A stretch of DNA of 64,000 bases from Limnohabitans sp. 2KL-17 (GTDB taxonomy: Bacteria; Pseudomonadota; Gammaproteobacteria; Burkholderiales; Burkholderiaceae_C). The position numbers and the translations under genes were made by a program. The DNA lies in assembly GCF_003063415.1 (NCBI RefSeq), contig NZ_NESK01000003.1, positions 1 through 64,000 on the forward strand, read 5' to 3'. The notes beneath the pieces were generated by a model. It worked only from the letters and a program-made list of their open reading frames with translations, was not told the DNA's origin and ran no database searches. Positions 8,330 to 17,540 of this stretch are shown here, one piece after another (positions within the stretch are counted from its first letter, which is position 1; each line of letters begins with the position of its first letter).

Positions 8330-9244
8330 ATGTCTGGACCCGAACGCCCCCCATCACTTGACCCTGTTGCCGCTGCCCGCTGGGCCGGGCATGCCGTGGG
8401 CCAGGCTTCGCCCTGGCTGCACGAGGAGGTGGCTTCTCGCATGCAGGACCGGCTTGACTTCATCAAGCTGAAGCCAGCACGGTGGGTTCATTGGGAGCCT
8501 TTGCGCGGGGGCTTGCTGGCGCAAAAGGCTTTGCAAAAGCGCTACCCGCAAGCCGAGGCTTGGCTGAGCAGCGAACAAACTGCCCAGGCTTTGGCGGCCC
8601 GATCCGCCGTTCAAGGGCCGTGGTGGCAAGTGGCGCGATGGCTGGGGCCCCGAATTCAGGTGGGCATTCCACCAGAGGGGCAAGCCCAGATGCTTTGGGC
8701 CAATATGGTTTTGCACACCGCCGTCCAGCCTCAAAACTTGCTGAAAATCTGGCACCGCGCCCTGGCTGCGGATGGTTTTTTGATGTTTTCCTGCTTGGGG
8801 CCTGACACCTTGCGGGAATTGCGGGATGTCTACGACCATCAAGGCTGGCCCGCACCTGCGCACGAATTCACCGACATGCACGATTGGGGCGACATGCTCG
8901 TTGAAGCGGGGTTTGCCGAGCCCGTCATGGACATGGAGCGCATCACTTTGACCTATGAAACACCGGAGCGCTTACTTGCCGAGTTGCGCGCATGGGGCAG
9001 GAACCTTCATGTTCAGCGGTTTGCGGGTTTGCGAGGACGGCGTTGGCGTGAGCAACTTGACAGCGTGCTAATGGCTTTGGCCCGGCCAGAGGAGGGTGGG
9101 CGGTTGACACTGACTTTTGAAATTGTCTATGGCCACGCCATGAAACCTCAGCCACGCGCCACAGTCAGTGCCCGAACGGAAATTGGCTTGGATCAGATGC
9201 GCCAGATGCTTCGCGGCAAAGCCGGGATATCCGACAAAGTTTGA
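8330..9244 (+). CDS. BioC-like SAM-dependent methyltransferase
   Basis: 304-residue class I methyltransferase resembling the betaproteobacterial malonyl-ACP O-methyltransferase BioC, which starts biotin synthesis by disguising malonyl-ACP as a methyl ester. Visible are the N-terminal WAGHAVGQASPWLHEEVASRM segment, an acceptor-side motif AADGFLMFSCLGPDTLRELR and HEFTDMHDWGDMLVEAGFAEPV, both typical of BioC. The usual glycine-rich SAM motif (motif I) is poorly conserved here: the corresponding area reads KARWVHWEPLRGG-like and lacks GxGxG. So the gene could be a divergent BioC or a related methyltransferase-like protein without that activity. ATG 8330 is chosen (MSGPERPP); the frame opens at 8285. 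Confidence 0.75.
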   Translation: MSGPERPPSLDPVAAARWAGHAVGQASPWLHEEVASRMQDRLDFIKLKPARWVHWEPLRGGLLAQKALQKRYPQAEAWLSSEQTAQALAARSAVQGPWWQVARWLGPRIQVGIPPEGQAQMLWANMVLHTAVQPQNLLKIWHRALAADGFLMFSCLGPDTLRELRDVYDHQGWPAPAHEFTDMHDWGDMLVEAGFAEPVMDMERITLTYETPERLLAELRAWGRNLHVQRFAGLRGRRWREQLDSVLMALARPEEGGRLTLTFEIVYGHAMKPQPRATVSARTEIGLDQMRQMLRGKAGISDKV

Positions 9245-9339
9245 GTTGAATCAAAACCCCCTCTCAACTCGGGTAAAATCCGGTCGGTTTTAGCCACAAT
9301 ACTTGCCTCGTAGCATGTTAGTTTATTGAAAGCTGACGC

Positions 9340-9816
9340 GTGTCAAATCCAACTTACCAGTTTGCACAGGAGTCTGGGCCTGCCATTCAATGGCGTCTCA
9401 GGCGCAATTGTTCTGTAACACCAGCCCAACTGGGGTGGCTTTACCTGTCCATGTGCGGCTTGTCATTGGGCATCGGGTTATTCTTCTGGTTACAGGGGGC
9501 AACTTTGGTGTTGGCGTTCGCCGGTCTGGAAATAGCGGTGGTTGGTTTGGCGTTTTTGGCCTATGCGTGGCACGCGACCGATGGCGAGTGGATCTCGTTG
9601 CAGGGCACCCGCCTGGTGGTGGAGTGTGAGTCTGCCGGGCGCTGCGAGCGGGCAGAGTTTGCGCGGCAATGGGTCAGGGTCGAACCAAAGTCGGGTGACC
9701 ACAGCCTGATCGAATTGTCCGGACAGGGCCGTTCGATTGAGGTGGGGCGCTTTGTGCGCCCAGAGTTGCGCCAAGCCTTGGCGCGAGAAATAAGAAGGGC
9801 ATTGCGCTCTGCGTGA
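9340..9816 (+). CDS. DUF2244 integral membrane protein
   Basis: 158-residue protein of the DUF2244 family. Two membrane helices lie at about residues 28-75 (LGWLYLSMCGLSLGIGLFFW and an Ala/Leu-rich second helix), followed by a soluble domain with FARQWVRVEP and IEVGRFVRPELRQALAREIR, which is the conserved core of the family. Start is GTG 9340. Genes of this family commonly stand directly upstream of coxB in Burkholderiales, as here, which suggests a link to cytochrome oxidase biogenesis, but the role is not known. Confidence 0.82.
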   Translation: MSNPTYQFAQESGPAIQWRLRRNCSVTPAQLGWLYLSMCGLSLGIGLFFWLQGATLVLAFAGLEIAVVGLAFLAYAWHATDGEWISLQGTRLVVECESAGRCERAEFARQWVRVEPKSGDHSLIELSGQGRSIEVGRFVRPELRQALAREIRRALRSA

Positions 9817-9893
9817 TGTCCGGTGACATACAGGCCTTGGCCTGGGTCGTCATGGGTGTGAGTTCAACAGAGTCTTGGAAGTTAGTGAGAACC

Positions 9894-11066
9894 ATGAAGA
9901 ATATTTCCAATCAATTGGCTTCGCTGCTGTCCCGCGCGGGCATCTTTGCAGGCGCATGGCTGGCCACTGCGGCCTATGCCGTCAACGATTTGCCAGGCGG
10001 CCCTGCCGTCAACCAGCTCAATTTTGCACCGCCAGTGACCAAAATCGCTGAAGAACAGCATTGGCTGCACTGGTTTATGTTGATCCTGTGCACGGTGATA
10101 TTTGTTGCCGTTTTCGCGGTGATGTTTTATTCCATTTGGAAGCACCGCAAGTCGGTGGGCCACAAGCCAGCGACATTCACCGAATCCATCACGGTAGAAG
10201 TGATCTGGACAGCAGTGCCATTCATCATTGTGATCCTGATGGCTCTGCCCGCTACCAAGGTGCTGGTGGCGCAAAAAGACACCACCAACGCTGACCTGAC
10301 CGTCAAGGCCACTGGTTACCAGTGGAAATGGGGTTACGACTACATCAAGGGTGAAGGCGAAGGCTTGAGCTACATCTCCACACTCGACTCCTCCCAGCGC
10401 GCCATGTCGAATGCAGGCAAGCCACAAGGCGACAACTACCTGCTCAAAGTGGACTACCCGCTGGTAGTGCCCGTAGGCCAAAAAGTTCGTGTGATCACCA
10501 CTGCAAACGATGTGATTCATGCTTTCGCAGTGCCTGCCTTTGGCATCAAGCAAGATGCCATTCCAGGCTTTGTTCGTGACACCTGGTTCCGCGCTGAGAA
10601 AACTGGCGATTTTTACGGTCAATGTCAAGAGTTGTGCGGTAAAGAGCACGCCTACATGCCCATCCATGTCAAGGTGTTGTCCACTGCAGACTATTCTGCT
10701 TGGGTCGATGCCGAAAAGAAAAAACAAGCAGCCAAGGCCGATGATCCTGCCAAGGTGTGGGCTCTTGATGACCTGTCCAAGCGTGGCGAGAAGGTTTATG
10801 CCGCTAACTGTGCAGCTTGTCACCAAGCCAGCGGCAAGGGCGCTGGGTCCATCAAGGCAGTGGATGGTTCGTCGGTGGTGCTGGATGCGGATAAATCCAG
10901 GCAAATTTCGGTGATGCTCAACGGACAAAACAATGGTGCCATGCCCGCATGGAAACAGTTGTCCGATACTGAAATCGCTGCTGTGATCACTTACACCAAA
11001 AACAACTGGTCCAACAAGACCGGGCAAATCGTGCAACCGGCTGACATCCTGGCCGCTCGCAAATAA
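9894..11066 (+). CDS. coxB: Cytochrome c oxidase subunit II with fused cytochrome c domain
   Basis: 390 residues. Takes electrons from soluble cytochrome c and passes them via the binuclear CuA centre to heme a in subunit I of aa3/caa3 oxidase. A signal peptide (to about residue 27, AAYA) is followed by two membrane helices ([14 protein letters not shown] and [17 protein letters not shown]) and the cupredoxin domain with the CuA ligands in [14 protein letters not shown]. The C-terminus carries a class I cytochrome c domain with CAACH and an axial-Met candidate in [10 protein letters not shown], so this is a caa3-like subunit II. ATG 9894 is chosen because the signal peptide begins there; the frame is open to 9813. 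First structural gene of the oxidase operon. Confidence 0.97.
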   Translation: MKNISNQLASLLSRAGIFAGAWLATAAYAVNDLPGGPAVNQLNFAPPVTKIAEEQHWLHWFMLILCTVIFVAVFAVMFYSIWKHRKSVGHKPATFTESITVEVIWTAVPFIIVILMALPATKVLVAQKDTTNADLTVKATGYQWKWGYDYIKGEGEGLSYISTLDSSQRAMSNAGKPQGDNYLLKVDYPLVVPVGQKVRVITTANDVIHAFAVPAFGIKQDAIPGFVRDTWFRAEKTGDFYGQCQELCGKEHAYMPIHVKVLSTADYSAWVDAEKKKQAAKADDPAKVWALDDLSKRGEKVYAANCAACHQASGKGAGSIKAVDGSSVVLDADKSRQISVMLNGQNNGAMPAWKQLSDTEIAAVITYTKNNWSNKTGQIVQPADILAARK

Positions 11067-11098
11067 GCCGTACCGCATACAAATCAAAGGAAATCAAG

Positions 11099-12715
11099 AT
11101 GAGTGCCGTTCTAGACCATCACGATCATGCCCATGACGACCACGGTCACGCGCCTACAGGCTGGCGTCGTTGGGTGTATGCCACGAACCACAAGGACATT
11201 GGCACCTTGTATCTCCTGTTCAGCTTTGCCATGCTCATGATTGGGGGCGTGCTGGCTCTGGGCATTCGTGCCGAGTTGTTCCAGCCGGGCTTGCAAATTG
11301 TCAACCCTGAGTTGTTCAATCAGTTCACCACCATGCACGGCATCATCATGGTGTTCGGCGCGATCATGCCCGCCTTTGTGGGTTTCGCTAACTGGATGTT
11401 GCCGCTGCAGGTTGGCGCTTCCGACATGGCCTTTGCCCGCATGAACAACTTCAGCTTTTGGCTGATGATTCCTGCAGCGCTGACCCTCGTCAGTTCCTTT
11501 TTCATGCCAGGTGGCGCACCTGCTGCCGGCTGGACGCTTTATGCCCCCCTGACATTGCAAATGGGTCCTTCGATGGACGCTGGTATTTTTGCGCTGCATA
11601 TTCTGGGTGCTTCATCGATCATGGGTTCGATCAACATAATCGTGACCATTTTGAACATGCGTGCTCCTGGCATGACCTTGATGAAGATGCCCATGTTCGC
11701 TTGGACATGGCTCATCACCGCTTACCTGTTGATTGCTGTGATGCCTGTATTGGCCGGTGCGATCACCATGACCCTGACTGACCGTCACTTCGGCACCAGC
11801 TTCTTCAACCCCGCTGGCGGTGGTGACCCGGTCATGTACCAGCACATTTTCTGGTTCTTTGGGCACCCCGAGGTGTACATCATGATCTTGCCGGCCTTCG
11901 GCATCATCAGCCAGATCGTGCCAGCGTTTGCACGCAAAAAGCTTTTCGGCTATGCCTCCATGGTTTATGCCACTTCGTCGATTGCCATCCTTTCGTTCAT
12001 CGTGTGGGCGCACCACATGTTCACGACGGGCATGCCTGTGACTGGTCAGTTGTTCTTCATGTACGCCACGATGCTGATCGCTGTGCCAACTGCCGTGAAG
12101 ATCTTCAACTGGATCGCAACCATGTGGCGCGGCTCCATGACCTTTGAAACTCCCATGCTTTTTGCTGTGGGTTTTATCTTTGTGTTCACCATGGGTGGTT
12201 TTACAGGTCTGATTTTGGCCATGGCCCCGATCGACACCCAATTGCAAGACACCTATTACGTGGTCGCCCATTTCCACTACGTGCTGGTGGCAGGTTCGCT
12301 GTTCGCTTTGTTCGCTGGCTTTTACTACTGGGTGCCCAAGTGGACGGGCGTGATGTACAACGAAACTCGGGGCAAGGTCCATTTTTGGTGGACGCTGATT
12401 TCTTTCAACGTCACATTCTTTCCGATGCACTTCCTGGGACTTGCCGGCATGCCACGCCGGTATGCTGACTACCCGATGCAATTCACAGACTTCAACATGT
12501 TGGCTTCTGTGGGCGCCTTTTTCTTCGGTTTTGCGCAGGTTTATTTCTTCCTGTTCGTGGTCTTGCCCACCATGATGGGCAAGGGTGAAAAAGCGCCTCA
12601 AAAGCCTTGGGAAGCTGCCGAAGGTCTCGAGTGGGAAGTCCCTTCCCCAGCGCCATTTCATACCTTTGAAAACCCACCCAAGCTGGACGCCACTGCGACC
12701 CGCGTGATTGGTTGA
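11099..12715 (+). CDS. coxA: Cytochrome c oxidase subunit I
   Basis: 538-residue catalytic subunit of the heme-copper oxidase: reduces O2 to water at the heme a3-CuB centre and pumps protons. The expected ligands are present: heme a histidine in [15 protein letters not shown], the CuB His-Tyr pair in [16 protein letters not shown] in WAHHMFTTG, and the heme a/a3 pair in [12 protein letters not shown]. Twelve membrane helices are expected from the hydrophobic pattern. A histidine-rich N-terminus ([14 protein letters not shown]) precedes the first helix. Thirty-two bases separate it from coxB, with AAAGGAAATC as a ribosome binding site, so the two genes are co-transcribed. Confidence 0.98.
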   Translation: MSAVLDHHDHAHDDHGHAPTGWRRWVYATNHKDIGTLYLLFSFAMLMIGGVLALGIRAELFQPGLQIVNPELFNQFTTMHGIIMVFGAIMPAFVGFANWMLPLQVGASDMAFARMNNFSFWLMIPAALTLVSSFFMPGGAPAAGWTLYAPLTLQMGPSMDAGIFALHILGASSIMGSINIIVTILNMRAPGMTLMKMPMFAWTWLITAYLLIAVMPVLAGAITMTLTDRHFGTSFFNPAGGGDPVMYQHIFWFFGHPEVYIMILPAFGIISQIVPAFARKKLFGYASMVYATSSIAILSFIVWAHHMFTTGMPVTGQLFFMYATMLIAVPTAVKIFNWIATMWRGSMTFETPMLFAVGFIFVFTMGGFTGLILAMAPIDTQLQDTYYVVAHFHYVLVAGSLFALFAGFYYWVPKWTGVMYNETRGKVHFWWTLISFNVTFFPMHFLGLAGMPRRYADYPMQFTDFNMLASVGAFFFGFAQVYFFLFVVLPTMMGKGEKAPQKPWEAAEGLEWEVPSPAPFHTFENPPKLDATATRVIG

Positions 12716-12720
12716 ACAGC

Positions 12721-12837
12721 ATGCCCATGACCCCTGAGCAAAGAAAAAACAATGTTCGCCTTGGCCTGATTCTGGCCTCGGTGGCACTGGCAATGTTGGT
12801 TGGTTTTGTAGCCAAGTTGCTGTTGTTAAACCGCTGA
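12721..12837 (+). CDS. Cytochrome oxidase small assembly protein (38 residues)
   Basis: A very short gene between coxA and cox11, starting five bases after the coxA stop and ending ten bases before the cox11 start. It encodes a positively charged N-terminus (MPMTPEQRKNNVRLG) and a single membrane helix (LILASVALAMLVGFVAKLLL), ending LNR. Its size, place and composition match the mini proteins annotated in Burkholderiales as cytochrome oxidase small assembly protein. It probably sits in the inner membrane and acts with Cox11 in copper insertion or subunit I maturation, but this is inferred from position only. Confidence 0.8.
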   Translation: MPMTPEQRKNNVRLGLILASVALAMLVGFVAKLLLLNR

Positions 12838-12847
12838 AAGACCCTCA

Positions 12848-13477
12848 ATGAACTTGCGCGGTGAAAACTTGAAGATGGTGGGCAAGCTCGCAGTTGTGAC
12901 TTTAGGCATGTTCTGCTTTGGTTACGCGCTGGTTCCCATCTACAAAGCCATTTGCGAGATCACAGGCATCAACATCTTGTCGATTTCCGAAACCCAGATT
13001 CCTGGCAATGCCAAGTCGGGTAAGGCGGCCGAAGTGCTGCGGAACAGCCAAGTTGACACCACCCGCACCATCACTGTCGAGTTTGATGCCAACGTGCGAG
13101 GACCTTGGGAGTTCAAGCCTGAAAAGCGATCGATGCAGGTTCACCCGGGTGAGCTCAGCACCGTGATGTACGAGTTCCAAAATGTGCAAAACCGTCGCAT
13201 GGCGGCTCAGGCCATTCCCAGCTACGCACCCAAGCAGGCTGCCAACCATTTCAACAAGCTCGAATGTTTTTGCTTTAACCAGTACACATTAGAGCCCGGT
13301 GAAAAGAAGTCCTGGCCCGTAGCTTTTGTGATTGACCCCAAGTTGTCCAAAGACGTTACCACCATCACCTTGTCCTACACTTTTTTTGAAGTGGGCGGTA
13401 AGACACCCACCGCACCGACAACGCCCTTGGCCGCTGCTGTGCAGCCCATGGTGGTAAAGACAGGCCTGGGTTCATGA
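12848..13477 (+). CDS. ctaG: Cytochrome c oxidase assembly protein CtaG/Cox11
   Basis: 209-residue membrane-anchored copper chaperone that delivers copper to the CuB site of subunit I. One N-terminal membrane helix (VGKLAVVTLGMFCFGYALVP) is followed by the periplasmic immunoglobulin-like domain with the copper-binding C-F-C-F motif in KLECFCFNQYTLEPGE and the conserved AVPSYAPKQAA-like segment (QAIPSYAPKQA). The stop overlaps the next gene's ATG (ATGA), showing translational coupling. Length and motifs are typical. Confidence 0.96.
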   Translation: MNLRGENLKMVGKLAVVTLGMFCFGYALVPIYKAICEITGINILSISETQIPGNAKSGKAAEVLRNSQVDTTRTITVEFDANVRGPWEFKPEKRSMQVHPGELSTVMYEFQNVQNRRMAAQAIPSYAPKQAANHFNKLECFCFNQYTLEPGEKKSWPVAFVIDPKLSKDVTTITLSYTFFEVGGKTPTAPTTPLAAAVQPMVVKTGLGS

Positions 13478-13701
13478 GCACCCCCGAGCTCCAGACCATG
13501 CACAAGACATCCTGGTTGCGCACCATTCAGGCAGTGCTTTGGTCCTTTGTGGGTCTTCGTAAGAATTCAGAGTCCCAGCAAGACATTGAAAAGCTCAACC
13601 CTTTCCACATCATCGCTGTGGCCATTGGCGCAGTGCTTTTGTTTGTTCTGGGGCTGATCGCCCTAGTCAATTGGGTGGTCGTTCAGCCAATTGGCCTTTA
13701 A
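13474..13701 (+). CDS. DUF2970 small membrane protein in the cox operon
   Basis: 75 residues with the DUF2970 pattern: TSWLRTIQAVLWSFVGLRKN followed by a dozen polar residues (SESQQDIEKLNPFH) and one membrane helix (IIAVAIGAVLLFVLGLIALV). It starts within the stop codon of cox11 and precedes coxC. Proteins of this family are regularly found between cox11 and coxC in Burkholderiales; a structural or assembly role in the oxidase is likely but unproven. Confidence 0.85.
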   Translation: MSTPELQTMHKTSWLRTIQAVLWSFVGLRKNSESQQDIEKLNPFHIIAVAIGAVLLFVLGLIALVNWVVVQPIGL

Positions 13702-13744
13702 CCAGCAAGATTAGATTTCGCAAGCAGAGAGAGCAGGAGTTTCC

Positions 13745-14626
13745 ATGAGTTCAGCAACACACGGCACCACGCCTTATTACTTCGTCCCAGACGCTTCGCG
13801 CCATCCTGTCATGGCAGCCATCGGTTTGTTTTTCGTCATTGTGGGCGCAGGACAATGGATCAATGGTGTCGAATGGGGCATGTACATGCTTTACTTCGGA
13901 ATGATGTGGTGGTTGACCGTTTTGTACCAATGGTTCAAACAAGCCATCAACGAAAGTGAGGGTGGCCTGTACGGTCGAAAGATCGACCTGTCCTTCCGCT
14001 GGAGCATGACATGGTTTATTTTTTCCGAGGTGATGTTCTTCGGTGCTTTTTTTACCGCGTTGTGGTGGGCCCGTTCGCATTCAGTGCCTGAACTGGGCAG
14101 CCTTGAAAATGCCTTGCTGTGGCCCGACTTCAAAGCTGCATGGCCCAGTCTGGTGGCTGGAGCCACCACATCGCCAGCGGGAATAGTCGAGCCCTTCCAG
14201 ACCATGGGCCCTTTCTGGTTGCCCACCATCAACACAGCGCTGCTCTTGACATCGGGGGTGACCTTGACCATTGCCCACCATGCATTGCAAAGCGGTGACC
14301 GCAGCAAGACCATCAAATTCATGTGGATGACAGTGCTGCTGGGGGTCACTTTCTTGTTTGTCCAGGGTTATGAGTATGTCCATGCCTGGAATGATTTGAA
14401 CCTGAAGATGTCTTCTGGCATGTATGGTTCAACGTTTTATTTGCTGACCGGTTTTCACGGTTTCCACGTCCTGGTGGGCATGTTAATGTTGCTGTTCATT
14501 ACCTTGCGTTTGCAAAAGGGCCATTTCACCAAAGACCGTCATTTTGGTTTTGAAGGTGCGGCTTGGTACTGGCACTTTGTGGATGTGGTGTGGCTGGGCT
14601 TGTACATCCTTGTGTACTGGATGTAA
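13745..14626 (+). CDS. coxC: Cytochrome c oxidase subunit III
   Basis: 293-residue multi-helix subunit III of aa3 oxidase, which stabilises subunit I and helps proton uptake. Typical stretches include YYFVPDASRHPVMAAIGLFF, SEVMFFGAFFTALWWARS, the Glu-containing LLGVTFLFVQGYEYVHAWND and the C-terminal GFHGFHVLVGMLMLL with WYWHFVDVVWLGLYILVYW. A ribosome binding site (GAGCAGGAG) lies just ahead of ATG 13745. Last structural gene of the operon; a strong terminator follows at 14645. Confidence 0.97.
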   Translation: MSSATHGTTPYYFVPDASRHPVMAAIGLFFVIVGAGQWINGVEWGMYMLYFGMMWWLTVLYQWFKQAINESEGGLYGRKIDLSFRWSMTWFIFSEVMFFGAFFTALWWARSHSVPELGSLENALLWPDFKAAWPSLVAGATTSPAGIVEPFQTMGPFWLPTINTALLLTSGVTLTIAHHALQSGDRSKTIKFMWMTVLLGVTFLFVQGYEYVHAWNDLNLKMSSGMYGSTFYLLTGFHGFHVLVGMLMLLFITLRLQKGHFTKDRHFGFEGAAWYWHFVDVVWLGLYILVYWM

Positions 14627-14644
14627 AGCTTTTCTGTCCGCACT

Positions 14645-14669
14645 AAAAAGCGCCTTTGGGCGCTTTTTT
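14645..14669 (+). terminator. Rho-independent terminator after coxC
   Basis: Perfect 10-bp stem AAAAAGCGCC / GGCGCTTTTT with a TTTG loop and a run of six T, 18 bases after the coxC stop. It closes the structural cox operon; the DUF2909 gene on the other strand lies downstream. Confidence 0.9.
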
Positions 14670-14751
14670 GTTAAGTGCACACATGCTGCTGGATTTACCC
14701 AATGGGATAAAAATGGGACCGGCTTATGGCCTTGGCGCCACCAGAAAATCC

Positions 14752-14985
14752 TCAGGAACCCGTAGGGATTCCGGTCGGTTGAATCCAGCCCATCTTCCAG
14801 GAAATCAGCACGCAAATGAACAGGACAATGGAAAAGCCGACCCGGAAAGCCAAAGCCTTGACCATGCTGCCTGTTTTGGGCGCTTGGCCTTCCGCAGGTG
14901 GCGTGCCGCCCCGCATCATGTAGATCAGGGCTGAGACCAGACTCACCAATATGGCAACAAACGCGATGGCAACCAAAATTTTCAT
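14752..14985 (-). CDS. Twin transmembrane protein (DUF2909)
   Basis: 77-residue protein with two membrane helices (ILVAIAFVAILVSLVSALIYMM and VGFSIVLFICVLISWKMGW) joined by a polar loop rich in Gly/Pro, which is the DUF2909 layout. ATG 14985 (MKILVAIAF) is preferred; a TTG at 15000 would touch the divergent SURF1 start. Such genes regularly sit opposite SURF1 in Burkholderiales oxidase clusters; function unknown. Confidence 0.82.
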   Translation of the reverse strand: MKILVAIAFVAILVSLVSALIYMMRGGTPPAEGQAPKTGSMVKALAFRVGFSIVLFICVLISWKMGWIQPTGIPTGS

Positions 14986-14999
14986 GAGTACATTATCCA

Positions 15000-15743
15000 A
15001 TGACTGAGAAAACCCCGGTGTGGCAAAGATGGCTGATGCTACTTGTCGCCTTGCTGGCTGTTGGCCTTACGGGCTCTTTGGGGCTGTGGCAACTGGACCG
15101 GGCGGCTCAAAAAACCGACTTGCAAACCAACAAAATGAAGCAAGCGGACATGCCGGCGCTCGATGGCCGCTCGCTGGGCGGCGCCATTGATTCTGAGCAG
15201 CAACGCGCCGGACTGATCTACCGTCGCGTCACACTGGTAGGCCGCTGGTTACCCCAGCACACGGTGTACTTGGAAAACCGGCAAATGAATGCCAAGCCCG
15301 GCTTTTTTGTGCTGACACCCTTTCAAATTCAGGGCTCGGGCACGGTTTTGTTGGTGCAGCGTGGCTGGGCTCAGCGGTCTTTTACAGACCGCGCGGCCAT
15401 ACCCGGCATTCAGACGCCTGAAGGCTGGGTCGATCTGCAGGGTCATTTGGCCCCATGGCCATCAAGGCTCTACGACTTTGGCGGGGCTGAGCAAGGCCCG
15501 ATACGGCAAAATCTGGACTTGTTGTTATTCCGAAATGAAACCGGTCTGGATTTGCTTGAAGTCTCGTTGCTGCAGTCAGGCGTAGCCTCTGAAGGTTTGC
15601 TGCGCGAATGGCCTGTGGTGACCAGTGGTGTGGATAAGCACTATGGCTACGCTTTTCAATGGTTTGGCCTCAGTGGCCTGATCGCTTTACTTTATGTCTG
15701 GTTCCAAATTGTCCAACCCCGCCGAAAAAAACGAACTGTCTGA
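15000..15743 (+). CDS. SURF1-family cytochrome oxidase biogenesis protein
   Basis: 247 residues with the SURF1 layout: an N-terminal helix (WLMLLVALLAVGLTGSLGLWQLDRAA), a periplasmic domain with YRRVTLVGRWLPQHTVYLENRQ and GTVLLVQRGWAQ, and a C-terminal helix (AFQWFGLSGLIALLYVWFQ). SURF1 assists heme a insertion into subunit I. No spacing to the DUF2909 start region on the other strand, so promoters overlap there. The end overlaps the start of the next gene if that uses ATG 15694. Confidence 0.92.
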   Translation: MTEKTPVWQRWLMLLVALLAVGLTGSLGLWQLDRAAQKTDLQTNKMKQADMPALDGRSLGGAIDSEQQRAGLIYRRVTLVGRWLPQHTVYLENRQMNAKPGFFVLTPFQIQGSGTVLLVQRGWAQRSFTDRAAIPGIQTPEGWVDLQGHLAPWPSRLYDFGGAEQGPIRQNLDLLLFRNETGLDLLEVSLLQSGVASEGLLREWPVVTSGVDKHYGYAFQWFGLSGLIALLYVWFQIVQPRRKKRTV

Positions 15744-16407
15744 CAGTCCCTTTGCCATGACGGTGCACGACATGCCCCGCCCTGGTGATGTTGTGCAGGC
15801 CGATGCACAAAGATCCCGCATGGGCCGCTGGAAAATGCTGGCCATGCTGCTGATATGCGCCTCGCCGGTGATTGCCTCTTATTTCACGTATTACGTCTTG
15901 CGCCCGGAGGGACGCCGCAATTACGGCGAGTTGATCGATCCGCAAAAAGACATGCCTCAAGCCTCGGTTAAAAACCTGCAAGGCGAAGTGGTGGCCGTGG
16001 AGAGCCTGAAGGGGCAATGGTTGCTGGTCAGTGTGGCCTCGGGCGCATGCGCCGAGCGTTGCCAGCAAAACCTGTATTTCCAGCGCCAGCTTCGTGAAAT
16101 CCTGGGCCGTGAAAAAGACCGCCTTGACCGTGTTTGGTTGGTCACCGACGATGTACCGGTTGATGCCAGCTTGTTGCCTGCCTTGAACACAGCGCATGTT
16201 TTGCGAATGGACCTGACCACCTTGCAAGCCTGGATCAGCCCTGAACAGGGTCAGCAATTGCAGGACCACTTGTACGTGATTGACCCTATGGGCAACTTCA
16301 TGATGCGTTTTCCGGCCAACATGGATGTGTCCAGTGCTTCAAAGGCCAAGCGCGATCTGGATCGTTTGCTCAAGGCTTCATCGTCATGGGACGAGGCGGG
16401 GCGCTGA
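15694..16407 (+). CDS. Membrane-anchored Sco-like/thioredoxin-fold oxidase assembly protein
   Basis: 237 residues (216 if ATG 15757 is used). One membrane helix (KMLAMLLICASPVIASYFTYYV) is followed by a periplasmic thioredoxin-like domain. It contains a C-x-x-x-C pair in SGACAERCQQN and a histidine in LQDHLYVIDPMGNFMMRFP, matching the copper-binding pattern of Sco proteins in weaker form. Placed between SURF1 and ctaA and overlapping both, so it is surely part of the oxidase assembly operon. Usually annotated only as a transmembrane or hypothetical protein; a role in copper or thiol handling for CuA is an inference. Confidence 0.8.
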   Translation: MSGSKLSNPAEKNELSDSPFAMTVHDMPRPGDVVQADAQRSRMGRWKMLAMLLICASPVIASYFTYYVLRPEGRRNYGELIDPQKDMPQASVKNLQGEVVAVESLKGQWLLVSVASGACAERCQQNLYFQRQLREILGREKDRLDRVWLVTDDVPVDASLLPALNTAHVLRMDLTTLQAWISPEQGQQLQDHLYVIDPMGNFMMRFPANMDVSSASKAKRDLDRLLKASSSWDEAGR

Positions 16408-16409
16408 TC

Positions 16410-17540
16410 ATGAGCGAAGTCGACCTTTACAACCTGGCGCCCATTTTTCAGCTGATGGCCGTTGGCTTGGCTGTGGCCGCTTTGCCATTGGGCTGGTGGC
16501 TGTGGCAACAGCGCAGCGCCACACCATCTGGGCGTTTGAAAGCCCTCACCTTGATCACTTTGTTTTTAACATTTGACTTGGTGCTTTTTGGGGCATTCAC
16601 ACGGTTGACCGACTCCGGGCTGGGCTGCCCTGACTGGCCGGGTTGTTATGGCAGCGCGACGCCCATCGGCGCAAAAAGCGAAATTTCTGCGGCGCAGACC
16701 GCCATGCCCACGGGCCCGGTGACACACGGCAAAGCCTGGATCGAGATGGTTCACCGTTACCTGGCCACCGGGGTGGGGGTATTGATTCTGACTCTCGCCA
16801 GCATGACCTGGTGGCTGCGACGAGAAAGCCACCGCGTCAGCCCCTGGTGGCCCACGTTCACACTGGTGTGGGTCTGCCTGCAAGGCGCTTTTGGTGCGCT
16901 TACCGTCACCATGAAGCTGTTCCCGGCCATCGTCACTTTGCACCTGATGTTTGGGATAGGCTTGCTGGCCCTGCTCATGGCGCAGGCTGTGCGTTATGAC
17001 GGCGCTGGCTCTAGACCCTTGCCAGCGGCCTTGTATAGAGGCCTGTGGGCAGGTTTTGCTTTGTTGTGGTTTCAAATTGCCTTGGGCGGTTGGGTCAGCA
17101 CCAACTACGCTGTGCTGGCCTGTCCTGACTTTCCGACCTGCAATGGCCAATGGGTGCCCGAGATGAGCTGGCAAGGTTTCAGTGTGTGGCGTGAGTTGGG
17201 GTATACACCCGATGGTCAGCTCTTGCCCTTTGTAGCCTTGTCGTCCATCCACTTCGTGCACCGTTCAGCCGCTTTGCTGGTTTTGGCTGTGCTGGTGTGG
17301 TGCGGTTGGCGTTTGCGCATGCAGCCAGGTCTGCGATCTGCTGGTCAATGGTTGCTGGGTCTGTCGGCTTTGCAGTTCGCCACAGGCCTTAGCAATGTCG
17401 TGCTCGGTTGGCCTTTGTTGGCTGCGGTGCTGCACACAGGTGGTGCTGCAGCCATGGTGATCACCCTGACCTGGGCGCTCAGCATCAGTCGGGCTGAAGC
17501 ATTTTCACGTTCACCCATCTCACCAAGGCCTGCCGCATGA
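16410..17540 (+). CDS. ctaA: Heme A synthase CtaA/Cox15
   Basis: 376-residue eight-helix membrane protein that oxidises the C8 methyl of heme O to the formyl group of heme A. The two-fold repeat is visible: first half with [22 protein letters not shown] and [15 protein letters not shown], second half with [22 protein letters not shown] and [15 protein letters not shown], each with the heme-binding His residues and a conserved cysteine pair. ATG 16410 is chosen (MSEVDLYNL) over an upstream in-frame ATG at 16386. The stop overlaps ctaB (ATGA). Confidence 0.95.
   Translation: MSEVDLYNLAPIFQLMAVGLAVAALPLGWWLWQQRSATPSGRLKALTLITLFLTFDLVLFGAFTRLTDSGLGCPDWPGCYGSATPIGAKSEISAAQTAMPTGPVTHGKAWIEMVHRYLATGVGVLILTLASMTWWLRRESHRVSPWWPTFTLVWVCLQGAFGALTVTMKLFPAIVTLHLMFGIGLLALLMAQAVRYDGAGSRPLPAALYRGLWAGFALLWFQIALGGWVSTNYAVLACPDFPTCNGQWVPEMSWQGFSVWRELGYTPDGQLLPFVALSSIHFVHRSAALLVLAVLVWCGWRLRMQPGLRSAGQWLLGLSALQFATGLSNVVLGWPLLAAVLHTGGAAAMVITLTWALSISRAEAFSRSPISPRPAA

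Noticed and set aside
11612..12793. 393-codon minus-strand frame opposite coxA
   Set aside because: coxA is certain; the antisense translation is His/Arg/Gln-rich noise.
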